In this document: positions 34,224 to 42,338 of the stretch, one piece after another
Numbering within the stretch: position 1 is the first letter of the stretch
Layout: the number at the start of each line of letters is the position of its first letter
Assembly (NCBI RefSeq): GCF_008312935.1
Contig: NZ_VSZO01000022.1
Location: 123,542-187,541, forward strand
Source: Roseiconus lacunae
GTDB lineage: Bacteria > Planctomycetota > Planctomycetia > Pirellulales > Pirellulaceae
Direction of reading: 5' to 3'
DNA: 64,000 bases
Notes under the pieces: generated by a model
Told to the model about the DNA's origin: nothing
What the model saw: the letters and a program-made list of their open reading frames with translations, nothing else
Databases searched by the model: none
Translations under genes and position numbers: made by a program

Positions 34224-35533
34224 ACCATTTTGCCAAACTTTGTTTCGCCGTCGTGCTGCTAGCGGCATCAGATTTCGTAGTCGCCCATGACCAGATTCCC
34301 GGGGCCCCACAACGTCAACCGATCGCATTAGTCGGCGGCACCATTCATACGGTCGACGGAAAAATGATCGCCGATGGAACGCTGGTTTTCGATGAGGGCA
34401 AGATCACCGCGATCGGAAAGGGCGTCGACTTGCCAAAGAGATGTCGCACAATCGATGTCGCCGGGCAGCACGTTTACCCGGGATTGATGGAATCGCTCTC
34501 CAATCTCGGTTTGACCGAGATCGGTAGTACCGATTCAACGATCGATACCGACGAAGTCGGCGACGAGAACGGAAACCTACAGCCGCACGTGGCCGTCAAC
34601 CCAGACAGTGAACTGATTCCCGTCGCGCGATCCGGCGGTGTTTTACTTGCTTCGATCGCTCCCCGTCGAGGCGACATCCGCGGTCAAAGTTCCGTGATTC
34701 AACTCGATGGTTGGTCCAATCACGACATGTTGGTCGCTGCAAATACAGGATTGGTCGTCTATTGGCGTGCTTTCGATTCACGGGCCGGCGACGATGGCGA
34801 CCGCGCTAAACAACGCGACACGAACCTAACCCGCTTCGCAGATCGACTCGACGAAGCCCGACGGTATGGCGAAGCAATCGCGGCGGATGATACAGTGCCA
34901 ACTGATCTGCGTTTGCAGGCGTTATTGAGTGTGGTCAACGGCGACAGCCCAATGATTATCGTTGCCGATCACCGCCGTGAAATCGAAGCCGGGGTAGCGT
35001 TCTGTATCGGTGAAGGCATTCGGCCCGTCATCTATGGTGGTTACGACGCGCCCCAATGTGCAACGCTATTGAAAAAGCATGATGTTCCGGTGATCGTGCG
35101 GACGACGTATCGACTTCCCACCCGTCGAGACGATCCTTACGACCACCCCTACACACTTCCCAAACGATTGCATGATCTCGGTGTAACGTTTGCGATCGGT
35201 GGTCCGGGATCGGGTAGTCCCGGTGGCGCCTCTGCGGCGAGAAACCTGCCTTTTCATGCCGCCGTCGCAGCAGCGTATGGACTTCCGCCAGAAATCGCGA
35301 TCCGCGCGATCACGTTATCACCGTGCGAAATTATGGGAATCGATGATCGACTGGGTTCGTTAACGATCGATAAAGATGCGACATTGATCGTCAGTGACGG
35401 AGACATTTTGCTAACCGAGTCGAACGTCACCCATGCATTTATCAAAGGTGCAGAAGTCGACCTAGGCAGCAAACACAAGACGTTGGCTGCGAAGTATCGA
35501 ACGAAGTACCGCCAACAGAACAAGTCAAAGTAA
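34220..35533 (+). CDS. Exported amidohydrolase-like protein without metal-binding HxH motif
   Basis: 437 residues, signal peptide (KLCFAVVLLAASDFVVAH). The N-terminal beta-sandwich (ALVGGTIHTVDGKMIADGTL) and the final metal-independent segment (GSLTIDKDATLIVSDGDILL) are those of an imidazolonepropionase-like amidohydrolase. At the metal site the sequence is VYPGLMESLSNLGLTEIG, with no H-x-H, and the later His and Asp ligands are not recognisable either. It resembles unit 1 of the preceding gene. The two are translationally coupled (overlap 34220-34223) and may form a complex in which one unit is catalytic (inference). Confidence 0.8.
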   Translation: MNHFAKLCFAVVLLAASDFVVAHDQIPGAPQRQPIALVGGTIHTVDGKMIADGTLVFDEGKITAIGKGVDLPKRCRTIDVAGQHVYPGLMESLSNLGLTEIGSTDSTIDTDEVGDENGNLQPHVAVNPDSELIPVARSGGVLLASIAPRRGDIRGQSSVIQLDGWSNHDMLVAANTGLVVYWRAFDSRAGDDGDRAKQRDTNLTRFADRLDEARRYGEAIAADDTVPTDLRLQALLSVVNGDSPMIIVADHRREIEAGVAFCIGEGIRPVIYGGYDAPQCATLLKKHDVPVIVRTTYRLPTRRDDPYDHPYTLPKRLHDLGVTFAIGGPGSGSPGGASAARNLPFHAAVAAAYGLPPEIAIRAITLSPCEIMGIDDRLGSLTIDKDATLIVSDGDILLTESNVTHAFIKGAEVDLGSKHKTLAAKYRTKYRQQNKSK

Positions 35534-35558
35534 TCGGATCCGGCAACGTGCTTTGGAA

Positions 35559-35587
35559 TCACTCTCCTTCCTAGGGTAGGAGAGTGA
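35559..35587. terminator. Strong hairpin after the amidohydrolase operon
   Basis: TCACTCTCCT (35559-35568) and AGGAGAGTGA (35578-35587) form a perfect 10-bp stem with a 9-base loop, 26 bases after the stop codon, followed by ATTT. A transcription end or an mRNA-stabilising hairpin is likely. Confidence 0.55.
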
Positions 35588-35663
35588 ATTTGCGATCTCA
35601 GAACACTTTCCAAGCGACGTCATGCCAGCCTCCAACAATACGTTCTAACGAGAGAAAGCAAGG

Positions 35664-36575
35664 ATGAAGATCACCATTGTTGGAACTGGGAAAGTCGGTT
35701 CCGCGATTGCATTCGCTTGTGTGATGAATCCAATCGCCGATGAATTGTTGCTGGTTAATCGTTCGCATGAGAAAGCCGAAGGTGACGCGCTCGATCTGTC
35801 GCACGCCAGTGCTCTGCGAAATAGCAACATGCGGATTCGGGCCGGTGACATTGCTGATTCGAAAGATTCTGACATCATCGTTTTTACCGCATCGATTCCC
35901 TACGGCGATCCGACTCGACCACGAACCGAACTTGCCGAAGCCAACTATCAATTGCTGTGCGACTGGATCCCCGACCTCGCGCAAAATAGCCCCAATGCGA
36001 TCCTGATCATCGTCACTAACCCGGTCGATATGCTGACCTATGCGGCGATTCAGCTTTCCGGCTTTCCGCCCAACCGTGTCGTGGGAACAGGGACACTCCT
36101 TGATAGTGTTCGCTATCGAGCGATGCTTTCACAACAATTGGAGATTCATTCCGACGACATCCGGGCTTACATCTTGGGTGAGCACGGCGACACCCAATTC
36201 GCCGCCAAATCGGTCGCGATGACAGGAGGAGAGCGTTTTTACGACGACGAAGTCAAGGACGAGATCTTTGAACGAACCGTCGGCATGGGATACAAGATTT
36301 CAAAGCTAAAGGGGTTCACCAACTACGGTGTGGCAATGGCAACCATGTTGATCTTGGATTCGGTGGTTTATGACTTACGACATACGATGCCACTGAGTGT
36401 ATTGGTGGATGGTTTCTGTGACGTCGAAGACGTTTGTCTGTCTTTACCGACGGTTGTCGGTCGCCAGGGCATCACGCGAATTATTCATCCGCGATTAAGC
36501 GATGACGAGCAGCAATCGCTCCGGCGTTCCGCCGCCGCGGTGCGCCGCACGATCGAGCAAGTCGGTTTGGCGTAA
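35664..36575 (+). CDS. Lactate/malate dehydrogenase-family protein, substrate unclear
   Basis: 303 residues, the normal size. The dinucleotide motif MKITIVGTGKVGSAIAFACV, IVTNPVDML (Asn119), TGTLLDSVRYR (Asp147, Arg150) and LGEHGDTQF (His174) match the catalytic set of LDH/MDH enzymes. Two specificity sites are unusual. The acidic residue at the end of beta-2 that selects NAD is Asn32, followed by Arg33 (LLLVNRSHEKAEG). In the mobile loop, the position that is Gln in LDH and Arg in MDH is Tyr80 (TASIPYGDPTRPRTELAEAN), with one extra residue. I therefore do not assign lactate or malate. NADP preference is possible (inference). Confidence 0.85.
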   Translation: MKITIVGTGKVGSAIAFACVMNPIADELLLVNRSHEKAEGDALDLSHASALRNSNMRIRAGDIADSKDSDIIVFTASIPYGDPTRPRTELAEANYQLLCDWIPDLAQNSPNAILIIVTNPVDMLTYAAIQLSGFPPNRVVGTGTLLDSVRYRAMLSQQLEIHSDDIRAYILGEHGDTQFAAKSVAMTGGERFYDDEVKDEIFERTVGMGYKISKLKGFTNYGVAMATMLILDSVVYDLRHTMPLSVLVDGFCDVEDVCLSLPTVVGRQGITRIIHPRLSDDEQQSLRRSAAAVRRTIEQVGLA

Positions 36576-36655
36576 CGCATTCGCCATCACAAGGACAATC
36601 TCCCCGAGCTTACCACTCGCTCCTCTCGAAAGAACGGTTGATCGAAAGCACGTTC

Positions 36656-37597
36656 TCACATTGGCGTTTCAGGGTCGTGCTCGATCGGGAGCCTTTGGTT
36701 GGGGCCACAAATCTGGTTACGTCCGGACCGCTTCGCTTCATATAGCTTTTCATCGGCCTGACGAAGCAATTCTTGTCTGCTCACGGGCGCGGCAGGGTTA
36801 AAGCAAGCGATCCCAAAACTTGCGGTGACTTGCAGTGCGGCATGTGAAGTATGAAATGGTGTTCGCCGGATCGCATGCCAACACGCGTGTGTAATCTCAG
36901 TCGCTTCTTCGGGGTTGGTACCCAATAGCAGCAAACCAAATTCTTCGCCACCATATCGGGCGACCAAATCATCCGGGCGACAGGTAGCGAGAAGACGCTG
37001 CCCGAATTCTCGCAAAACGGCATCACCAACGACATGACCGAAACGATCGTTGATCTGCTTGAAATAGTCGATGTCCACCATGGCGATGGCCAAGCAGCTT
37101 TGTTGACGATTAGCAGTCGCAATTGATCGATCCAGGGTCTCCACTAAATATCGCCGATTCATTGTGCCGGTTAAGGCATCACGCGTCAGCGCCGAATAAA
37201 GTGTTTCGTGATACTTTGATTCGACACTATCCGCCGAAAGATACTTGAAAATGAATGTACCGATCCGAATCGTATCTCCTGATCGGAGAGCGGTCTGATC
37301 GATGGATCGATCATTGACGATCGTTCCGTTGGTTGTTTCTAAATCAATCAGGCAGTACGCATTTTCCTTGCGGAACAAGCATGCGTGACGCTCGTCGACG
37401 CTAGGGTCGTTGACTTGCAAATCACAATCGTCATGACGCCCGATCAAATAACGTTCACTTTCGATCAACATCATCCCGTCGACCACATCGGCCGGATAGA
37501 TCTGCACCAGGCAGGCTCGTTCGGCAGTTGGCCGGTATGATTCCTGAACCGAAAACGGATCAGGACGGTGATGTTTTGACGACGGACGATCGCTCAT
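36656..37597 (-). CDS. FHA-GGDEF diguanylate cyclase
   Basis: 313 residues from the ATG at 37597; a TTG directly upstream is possible. The N-terminal forkhead-associated domain (ERYLIGRHDDCDLQVNDPSV, ERHACLFR, DLETTNGTIVND) should bind phosphothreonine peptides. The C-terminal GGDEF domain has RDALTGTMNRRYLVETLD, VDIDYFKQINDRFGHVVGD and the active site ARYGGEEFGLLLLG. The inhibitory I-site RPDD lies five residues before GGEEF, so feedback by cyclic-di-GMP is expected. No membrane helix is present, so the enzyme is cytoplasmic and presumably switched by a Ser/Thr kinase. It is the last gene of the minus-strand exopolysaccharide cluster, 151 bases after the WecG-type gene. Confidence 0.93.
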   Translation of the reverse strand: MSDRPSSKHHRPDPFSVQESYRPTAERACLVQIYPADVVDGMMLIESERYLIGRHDDCDLQVNDPSVDERHACLFRKENAYCLIDLETTNGTIVNDRSIDQTALRSGDTIRIGTFIFKYLSADSVESKYHETLYSALTRDALTGTMNRRYLVETLDRSIATANRQQSCLAIAMVDIDYFKQINDRFGHVVGDAVLREFGQRLLATCRPDDLVARYGGEEFGLLLLGTNPEEATEITHACWHAIRRTPFHTSHAALQVTASFGIACFNPAAPVSRQELLRQADEKLYEAKRSGRNQICGPNQRLPIEHDPETPM

Positions 37598-37748
37598 CAA
37601 CAGATGCCCCCAAGGGGCGAGATGGTACAGAGGCAGACTTTCGATGGTGCCCTATTCTGCCCTTTGTTGGCGATCGATGCCATGACCACGCCCGGTCGAT
37701 CGTACGATCGGTTCAGAAAGACCGTGTCGGGCGCGGCGCGATCAAGCA

Positions 37749-38555
37749 TTATCCGAACCGAATCGTCGTTTTAGGCTGACGTCCCTGGTCCACTTGTCGA
37801 TGAAGTAATCCGAGCCTCTGGCATCCGAGTCGAAACAAAAATGCCGGGTTGGTCGTTAAGTAGCGTTTCCACAGCCGACGTGGTTCGCAAACCAGTCGGT
37901 AGAGCCATTCAAGTCCATGACGCTGCATCCAATTGGGGGCTTGTGAAAGCATCCCCGCATGAAACGCGAAGGCCGCGCCGACGGCGACCATCGGCATCTC
38001 AATCTTGTTGCGCATTTCATAGGCGAACACTTCTTGCCGAGGACAACCGAGCCCGACGAAACAAATGCCCGCGCCACTGTCATTGATCTGTTTGGCCAGC
38101 GCATCGCATTCGGAAGGGGAGAGCGTCCGAAACTCGCTGGCGCGAATCCCGGCAATGTGCAGACCGGGGAATCGATCACCAAGTGTCGTAGAGAATTCCC
38201 GCAGCATTTCGTCTGTACCGCCGAAGAGAAACACCGACACGTCAGAATCCGCGGCCGCCTGACAGAGATGCAGTGTTAGGTTCGGTCCATAAACACGATC
38301 AGACAACTCACAGCCGTGCAACCAATTGAGTGCCCAACGCACCGGCTGTCCATCGGGACAAACCAAGTCAAACTGATTCAGTCGATAACGATGTTCTTGA
38401 TCGCTGACACCTGTCATCACGCCATGGACGGCCAAGGCCGTCACGGCCATCGTTTTCCTTTGCTTACCCGCTGCAATGACTCGACCGACCGCCGCGTCAT
38501 AATCGATCGCATTGACTTCGATGCCTAAAACATTGTGTTTTCCAAGATCAATCAT
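37749..38555 (-). CDS. WecG/TagA/CpsF-family glycosyltransferase
   Basis: 268 residues. These enzymes add the second sugar (such as ManNAcA or ManNAc) to a lipid carrier. Motifs: the acceptor-side VTALAVHGVMTG, CPDGQPVRWALNWLHG, YGPNLTLHLCQAAA, FLFGGTDEMLREFSTTLGDR, ICFVGLGCPRQEVFAYEM, and VGAAFAFHAGM...QAPNWMQRHGLEWLYRL, all characteristic. It is cytoplasmic or peripheral at the membrane. It overlaps the deacetylase gene by four bases (38552-38555), so they are translated together. It is part of the exopolysaccharide operon. Confidence 0.92.
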   Translation of the reverse strand: MIDLGKHNVLGIEVNAIDYDAAVGRVIAAGKQRKTMAVTALAVHGVMTGVSDQEHRYRLNQFDLVCPDGQPVRWALNWLHGCELSDRVYGPNLTLHLCQAAADSDVSVFLFGGTDEMLREFSTTLGDRFPGLHIAGIRASEFRTLSPSECDALAKQINDSGAGICFVGLGCPRQEVFAYEMRNKIEMPMVAVGAAFAFHAGMLSQAPNWMQRHGLEWLYRLVCEPRRLWKRYLTTNPAFLFRLGCQRLGLLHRQVDQGRQPKTTIRFG

Positions 38556-39610
38556 GATGGCATCGACTCAGTTGAATGAACCGGCGAGGCATCGACAAGT
38601 TCAGACATCGCCGTCGGTCGTTCGATTTGCCGGATCATCGTGCGGACGTCAAACGTATCGGAGTACAACTTTAAGGCCCAGCGAACGAATTCCAATTTCG
38701 GTTGACGAGCCAATTTCATCCCCGGAAAGTAAGCCATGTCTTGGTCATCTTCGTGACCCAAGAAATCAGGTGGATGCAGCAGAAGCGAGGGTGCTGTTCC
38801 GGTGATCCGACAAAGCCGAAGGGCCGAACGAAAATATGCCTTGGCCGCTAGTGTTGAGAAGCCTGCGAGAAAAGTGAGGTAACTGAAGTGAATCGGTGTT
38901 CGCAACAACGGCAGCACCGTCACCGGGATTTCCCAAAGACCGTCGCTTTCGATCGAACGACGGAACGGGCGGTTTGGCTGACGCATCGAAGCGAATCCGC
39001 CATAGAGTTTCTTCGCCTTTTCTTTTTGTTCGCCTTTCAGTTTTGTCCTGGCCAGAAATACAGCTCGAGCGATCGGTGCGATCGATGTCGGAAACACAGA
39101 TGCGTCGTAACAATAATTATTCGCGATGAGTACGGAGAGGACCTCGGCCGGGCAGGAAAATCCTGGCCCACGAAAACCTTGCGGACGAATCCCAAGCGAT
39201 CGCCGTAACGATCGATCCGTCGTCATGATTTCCGATTCGATTTCCTCGTTCGTTAGTGTGTGCATCCAAGGAAGGTGATTGAGCGAATGGTTGGCATACT
39301 CAATCTCTCTCAAGGAGCCGAGGTACCGGATCGCCTCAACGTCTGAATCGTTTTGCAAATCGCGTCCTACGATGAAAGCGGTGAGCGGCAAATTAAATTC
39401 GCCGAGTACATCGACGACTCGCTCAGAGACGACACCAAGGTAGCTATCGCACGATTCCCAACACGGTTCAACGTCAGCATTTCTTTCGTCCGCGCTGGAT
39501 CGGGCAGGGGTGCGTCCGGCGGCTCGAAGGTACGCCCACTTATTGTCGAAGTCGATCGACAAGCTAGCGATTGGTTTTCGCGAATGCGTGGTGGAAGGAT
39601 TCATCAGCAT
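38552..39610 (-). CDS. Polysaccharide deacetylase-family protein
   Basis: 352 residues (ATG 39610 or 39604). NodB-like carbohydrate esterase 4 fold: SLSIDFDNKWAY (catalytic/metal Asp pair), YANHSLNHLPWM (metal His with H-x4-H spacing), GFRGPGFSCP (Arg loop), and a C-terminal LLLHPPDFLGH (final His loop). No signal peptide is visible, so it probably acts on lipid-linked or cytoplasmic sugar intermediates, as PIG-L/NodB relatives in exopolysaccharide clusters do. The neighbouring glycosyltransferase genes abut or overlap it. Confidence 0.85.
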   Translation of the reverse strand: MLMNPSTTHSRKPIASLSIDFDNKWAYLRAAGRTPARSSADERNADVEPCWESCDSYLGVVSERVVDVLGEFNLPLTAFIVGRDLQNDSDVEAIRYLGSLREIEYANHSLNHLPWMHTLTNEEIESEIMTTDRSLRRSLGIRPQGFRGPGFSCPAEVLSVLIANNYCYDASVFPTSIAPIARAVFLARTKLKGEQKEKAKKLYGGFASMRQPNRPFRRSIESDGLWEIPVTVLPLLRTPIHFSYLTFLAGFSTLAAKAYFRSALRLCRITGTAPSLLLHPPDFLGHEDDQDMAYFPGMKLARQPKLEFVRWALKLYSDTFDVRTMIRQIERPTAMSELVDASPVHSTESMPS

Positions 39611-39611
39611 G

Positions 39612-40907
39612 TCATGACTTTCGCTCGTCGCGGCGACTGTGCATCACGGCGGAAATGGCTTCGATCGCTCCCGAAGCAGCCCAACGCGGAGTACAGTGCC
39701 CAATCGATTGACGACAGTTAGACCGCATGTCTGCGATACTTTGATCTGAAAGTTCAAAGTATCGCTCGAGTGCCATCGAAAGTGATTCCGGATGCGAGCG
39801 ATCGGTTTGACAGGGATCATACTGCCAGCCATTGACGCCATCTTTGATCAGAGTGGTCGTCGCTTGGGCGTACTTACTTCCGATCATCGGCAAACCAGCT
39901 TGCAAGGCTTCGTTGACGACGAGCAGCCATTCGTCCGCGAGCGTCGGAGCGATGCTTGCGCCGGCCAGAGCCATCTCGTTTGCTAGTTCGGATGGCGAAA
40001 GGTTCCCTAGCAACCGGACACAAAGGTTCTGCGGAACTTCGAAGCGTTCGATTGAGTCGCGGAGGGGGCCGTCGCCGGCGAGCCGGATCTCGATCTCACG
40101 TCGTGGGTTTTCGAGACAGTCGTCGGCAAGTTGTCGAAGCATCGGCAGCACACCTTTGCGCTCAGACAATTGACCGACATAAAGCAGACGCGATCGGACC
40201 GTTGATTCTTTGCGACAAACGGCCCCACGATAGACCGACCGATCGTCGGCGGCATACGCCAAGCGGTGCAACTTGCTTGGGTCGGCACCGATCGATTCGA
40301 GATACTGTTTGCAAGACGGCCCATTGTAGGTCAACGCATCAGCCTGATTGACCAAATATCGACGCAGCTTTGCCCGTAACGCCCCACGGTTTTGCTCGGT
40401 ATGTTCGCTCATGTACGTGCACAGAACACTCTTAGCGCGAGGGGAGCGTCTGCAATATCGTATCGCCCCAAGTGATCTCGCCCCAAGTTCTAACGACATT
40501 ACGACGTCGGGATTGAATCGTCTCAGTTGTCGCTGAGTGTCGTAAGGAACGTGAACATACAACGGATCAGAGAAGCCACCGAGGGCAGAATCTTTCGGAT
40601 GCTTTGATACGCGATGATCCCAGCGACGTTGGAAAGTCCAAGTCTTTTGAACCGTAACGTCCAAACTTCCCCAGTCCAATTCAAACTGGCGGTTCGGCTC
40701 AATCGGGGTGCTAATTAGGACATGGAAATGTCGAACTCGGCGAGCGATCTCCTCAAGCACGCGAACTTGGTAGAGCGGTATATAGTGGGTCAAAAAGACG
40801 ACGCGTGCTGGCAAAGGGCCGGTCAAATCGAATGACCGTTCCCGGTCGACGCCCGGTTCGGCGGTCGACGCATTCGCCGTAGCTTGCAAAGAGGAATGGG
40901 CGGACAC
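39612..40907 (-). CDS. Glycosyltransferase family 4 (GT-B fold)
   Basis: 431 residues, GTG start directly abutting the sugar transferase stop. N-terminal Rossmann half: PARVVFLTHYIPLYQVRVLE, FNPDVVMSLELGARSLGA. C-terminal half: SRLLYVGQLSERKGVLPMLRQ, EIRLAGDGPLRDSIE and the donor-binding loop ADEWLLVVNEALQAGLPMI (acidic-x7-Glu type). It transfers a nucleotide-sugar residue to the growing lipid-linked repeat unit. The N-terminal 25 residues are probably disordered. Confidence 0.9.
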   Translation of the reverse strand: MSAHSSLQATANASTAEPGVDRERSFDLTGPLPARVVFLTHYIPLYQVRVLEEIARRVRHFHVLISTPIEPNRQFELDWGSLDVTVQKTWTFQRRWDHRVSKHPKDSALGGFSDPLYVHVPYDTQRQLRRFNPDVVMSLELGARSLGAIRYCRRSPRAKSVLCTYMSEHTEQNRGALRAKLRRYLVNQADALTYNGPSCKQYLESIGADPSKLHRLAYAADDRSVYRGAVCRKESTVRSRLLYVGQLSERKGVLPMLRQLADDCLENPRREIEIRLAGDGPLRDSIERFEVPQNLCVRLLGNLSPSELANEMALAGASIAPTLADEWLLVVNEALQAGLPMIGSKYAQATTTLIKDGVNGWQYDPCQTDRSHPESLSMALERYFELSDQSIADMRSNCRQSIGHCTPRWAASGAIEAISAVMHSRRDERKS

Positions 40908-42197
40908 TTAATCGCTTCCCCGTCCCGTCATTGGAACAACCGTCGTCCTCGCGATCAGTCGCAAGTCCTGCCAAGTGGAGCTACGATCGACGTATTGCAA
41001 ATCCAATCGCATCCAATCATCAAACGTGGTTGCCGCCGTTTTGTCGATTTGCCAATGGCATGTCATCCCCGGTTTAACGTCCAAGCGTCGACGATGCCAA
41101 CGATCACACGCTTGGCTTTCGTGCCATGGCAACGGCCGCGGACCAACAAGCGACATCTCCCCACGCAGGACGTTGATCAGTTGTGGAAGTTCGTCGATAC
41201 AAGTTTTACGCAAGAACTTACCAACAGCGGTGACTCGAGGATCATTCTTGATTTTAAAGGCCGGTCCGTCGCGGTGGCTCGCGGATTTTAGCTCGTCTTG
41301 TTGTTGTTCGGCATCGACGACCATCGTGCGGAATTTCAAAATGACGAACGGTCGACCGCCCTTTCCTTCACGAATTTGACGAAAGAAGACAGGCCCGGAA
41401 CTGGTCAATTTGATCGCGATCGCAACGACCAAAAAGATTGGGCTTAGCACGACCAACCCCACCGCCGCACCACCAACGTCTAGCATACGTTTATTCCACC
41501 GACGACGTATCTTGGAACGGCAAACGTTCTCGTCGTTGAGTGACCATTGAACCGACGTTTGACAACGTCGCCCGGCTAAACGCGTTTCTGCGGTTTGCTC
41601 CGAGCGAAGTGTCCGGGGTGGGGACGCAACACACGCTACCCCGTCGGATTCCGAACTTCCATAGTCCACTGGTGACCAGGGAATCTCCGTTGAATCAAAC
41701 GAGTCGCTTACATCGTTTCGCCGACGGCCGCCGAAGTCTGTCAAGTTCGATCGAACGTCTTGACCGTTATCATTGGAATGAAAGCCATCTGGATCGTGAA
41801 CCTTCAGCGTCAGCAGTGCTTGTAGCCCACGAGATTCACAAAGCGACTCGATCCGATCCAAGGCCGCCCGCCCGCCCATCTCCGGTGTGTCGACGAGCAG
41901 GACCGCAAATCGCTGCGGGCCGAGTTGTGCTTTGTAGTCGGTCGAGCGGACTCGATAGCGAAGGATGTCTCGCAGTTTTTGCTCAGAGGATCTCTGCTCG
42001 GAGCGTTTGATGCGGCGTCGGCGTTCCGATTGCTCGATCGCCAGATCAATCGTCACGACACAAAATGGAATCGCGCGGCGGACAGCACGCAATCGTTCGC
42101 GCGCGACTTCGCGATTAAACTCAATTCCGCCAATCAGCGCGTCAGGATCACGCGTTTGCGGAGGTCGTAGGTGTCGGAGGATAAACTTGCCGATCAC
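40908..42197 (-). CDS. Initiating sugar transferase fused to a degenerate GGDEF-like domain
   Basis: 429 residues, GTG start. The C-terminal half is a bacterial sugar-phosphate transferase: one membrane helix (DVGGAAVGLVVLSPIFLVVA), FRQIREGKGGRPFVILKFRT, then FLRKTCIDELPQLINVLRG, EMSLVGPRPLP and KPGMTCHWQI. It loads the first sugar onto undecaprenyl phosphate. Residues ~20-130 have the outline of a GGDEF domain (REVARERLRAVRRAIPFCVV, LRDILRYRVRSTDYKAQLGP, QRFAVLLVDTPEMGGRAALD), where the GGDEF motif reads G-P-Q-R-F and is inactive. A Ser/Asp-rich linker joins them. The fusion is unusual for this family. Confidence 0.85.
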   Translation of the reverse strand: MIGKFILRHLRPPQTRDPDALIGGIEFNREVARERLRAVRRAIPFCVVTIDLAIEQSERRRRIKRSEQRSSEQKLRDILRYRVRSTDYKAQLGPQRFAVLLVDTPEMGGRAALDRIESLCESRGLQALLTLKVHDPDGFHSNDNGQDVRSNLTDFGGRRRNDVSDSFDSTEIPWSPVDYGSSESDGVACVASPPRTLRSEQTAETRLAGRRCQTSVQWSLNDENVCRSKIRRRWNKRMLDVGGAAVGLVVLSPIFLVVAIAIKLTSSGPVFFRQIREGKGGRPFVILKFRTMVVDAEQQQDELKSASHRDGPAFKIKNDPRVTAVGKFLRKTCIDELPQLINVLRGEMSLVGPRPLPWHESQACDRWHRRRLDVKPGMTCHWQIDKTAATTFDDWMRLDLQYVDRSSTWQDLRLIARTTVVPMTGRGSD

Positions 42198-42338
42198 GGG
42201 GCAATACTTGCTGGGCGTCTTGATGTCAGTCGTTGATCGATGGTGCTGCGAATCGCCATCCGGTTTGCCCAGAAAGCGTCAGCTCGCGTTGTGTTTCTAT
42301 GCCGCCTGGTCGGCGAAGCTGGTGAAGTAAAAAGGGAG

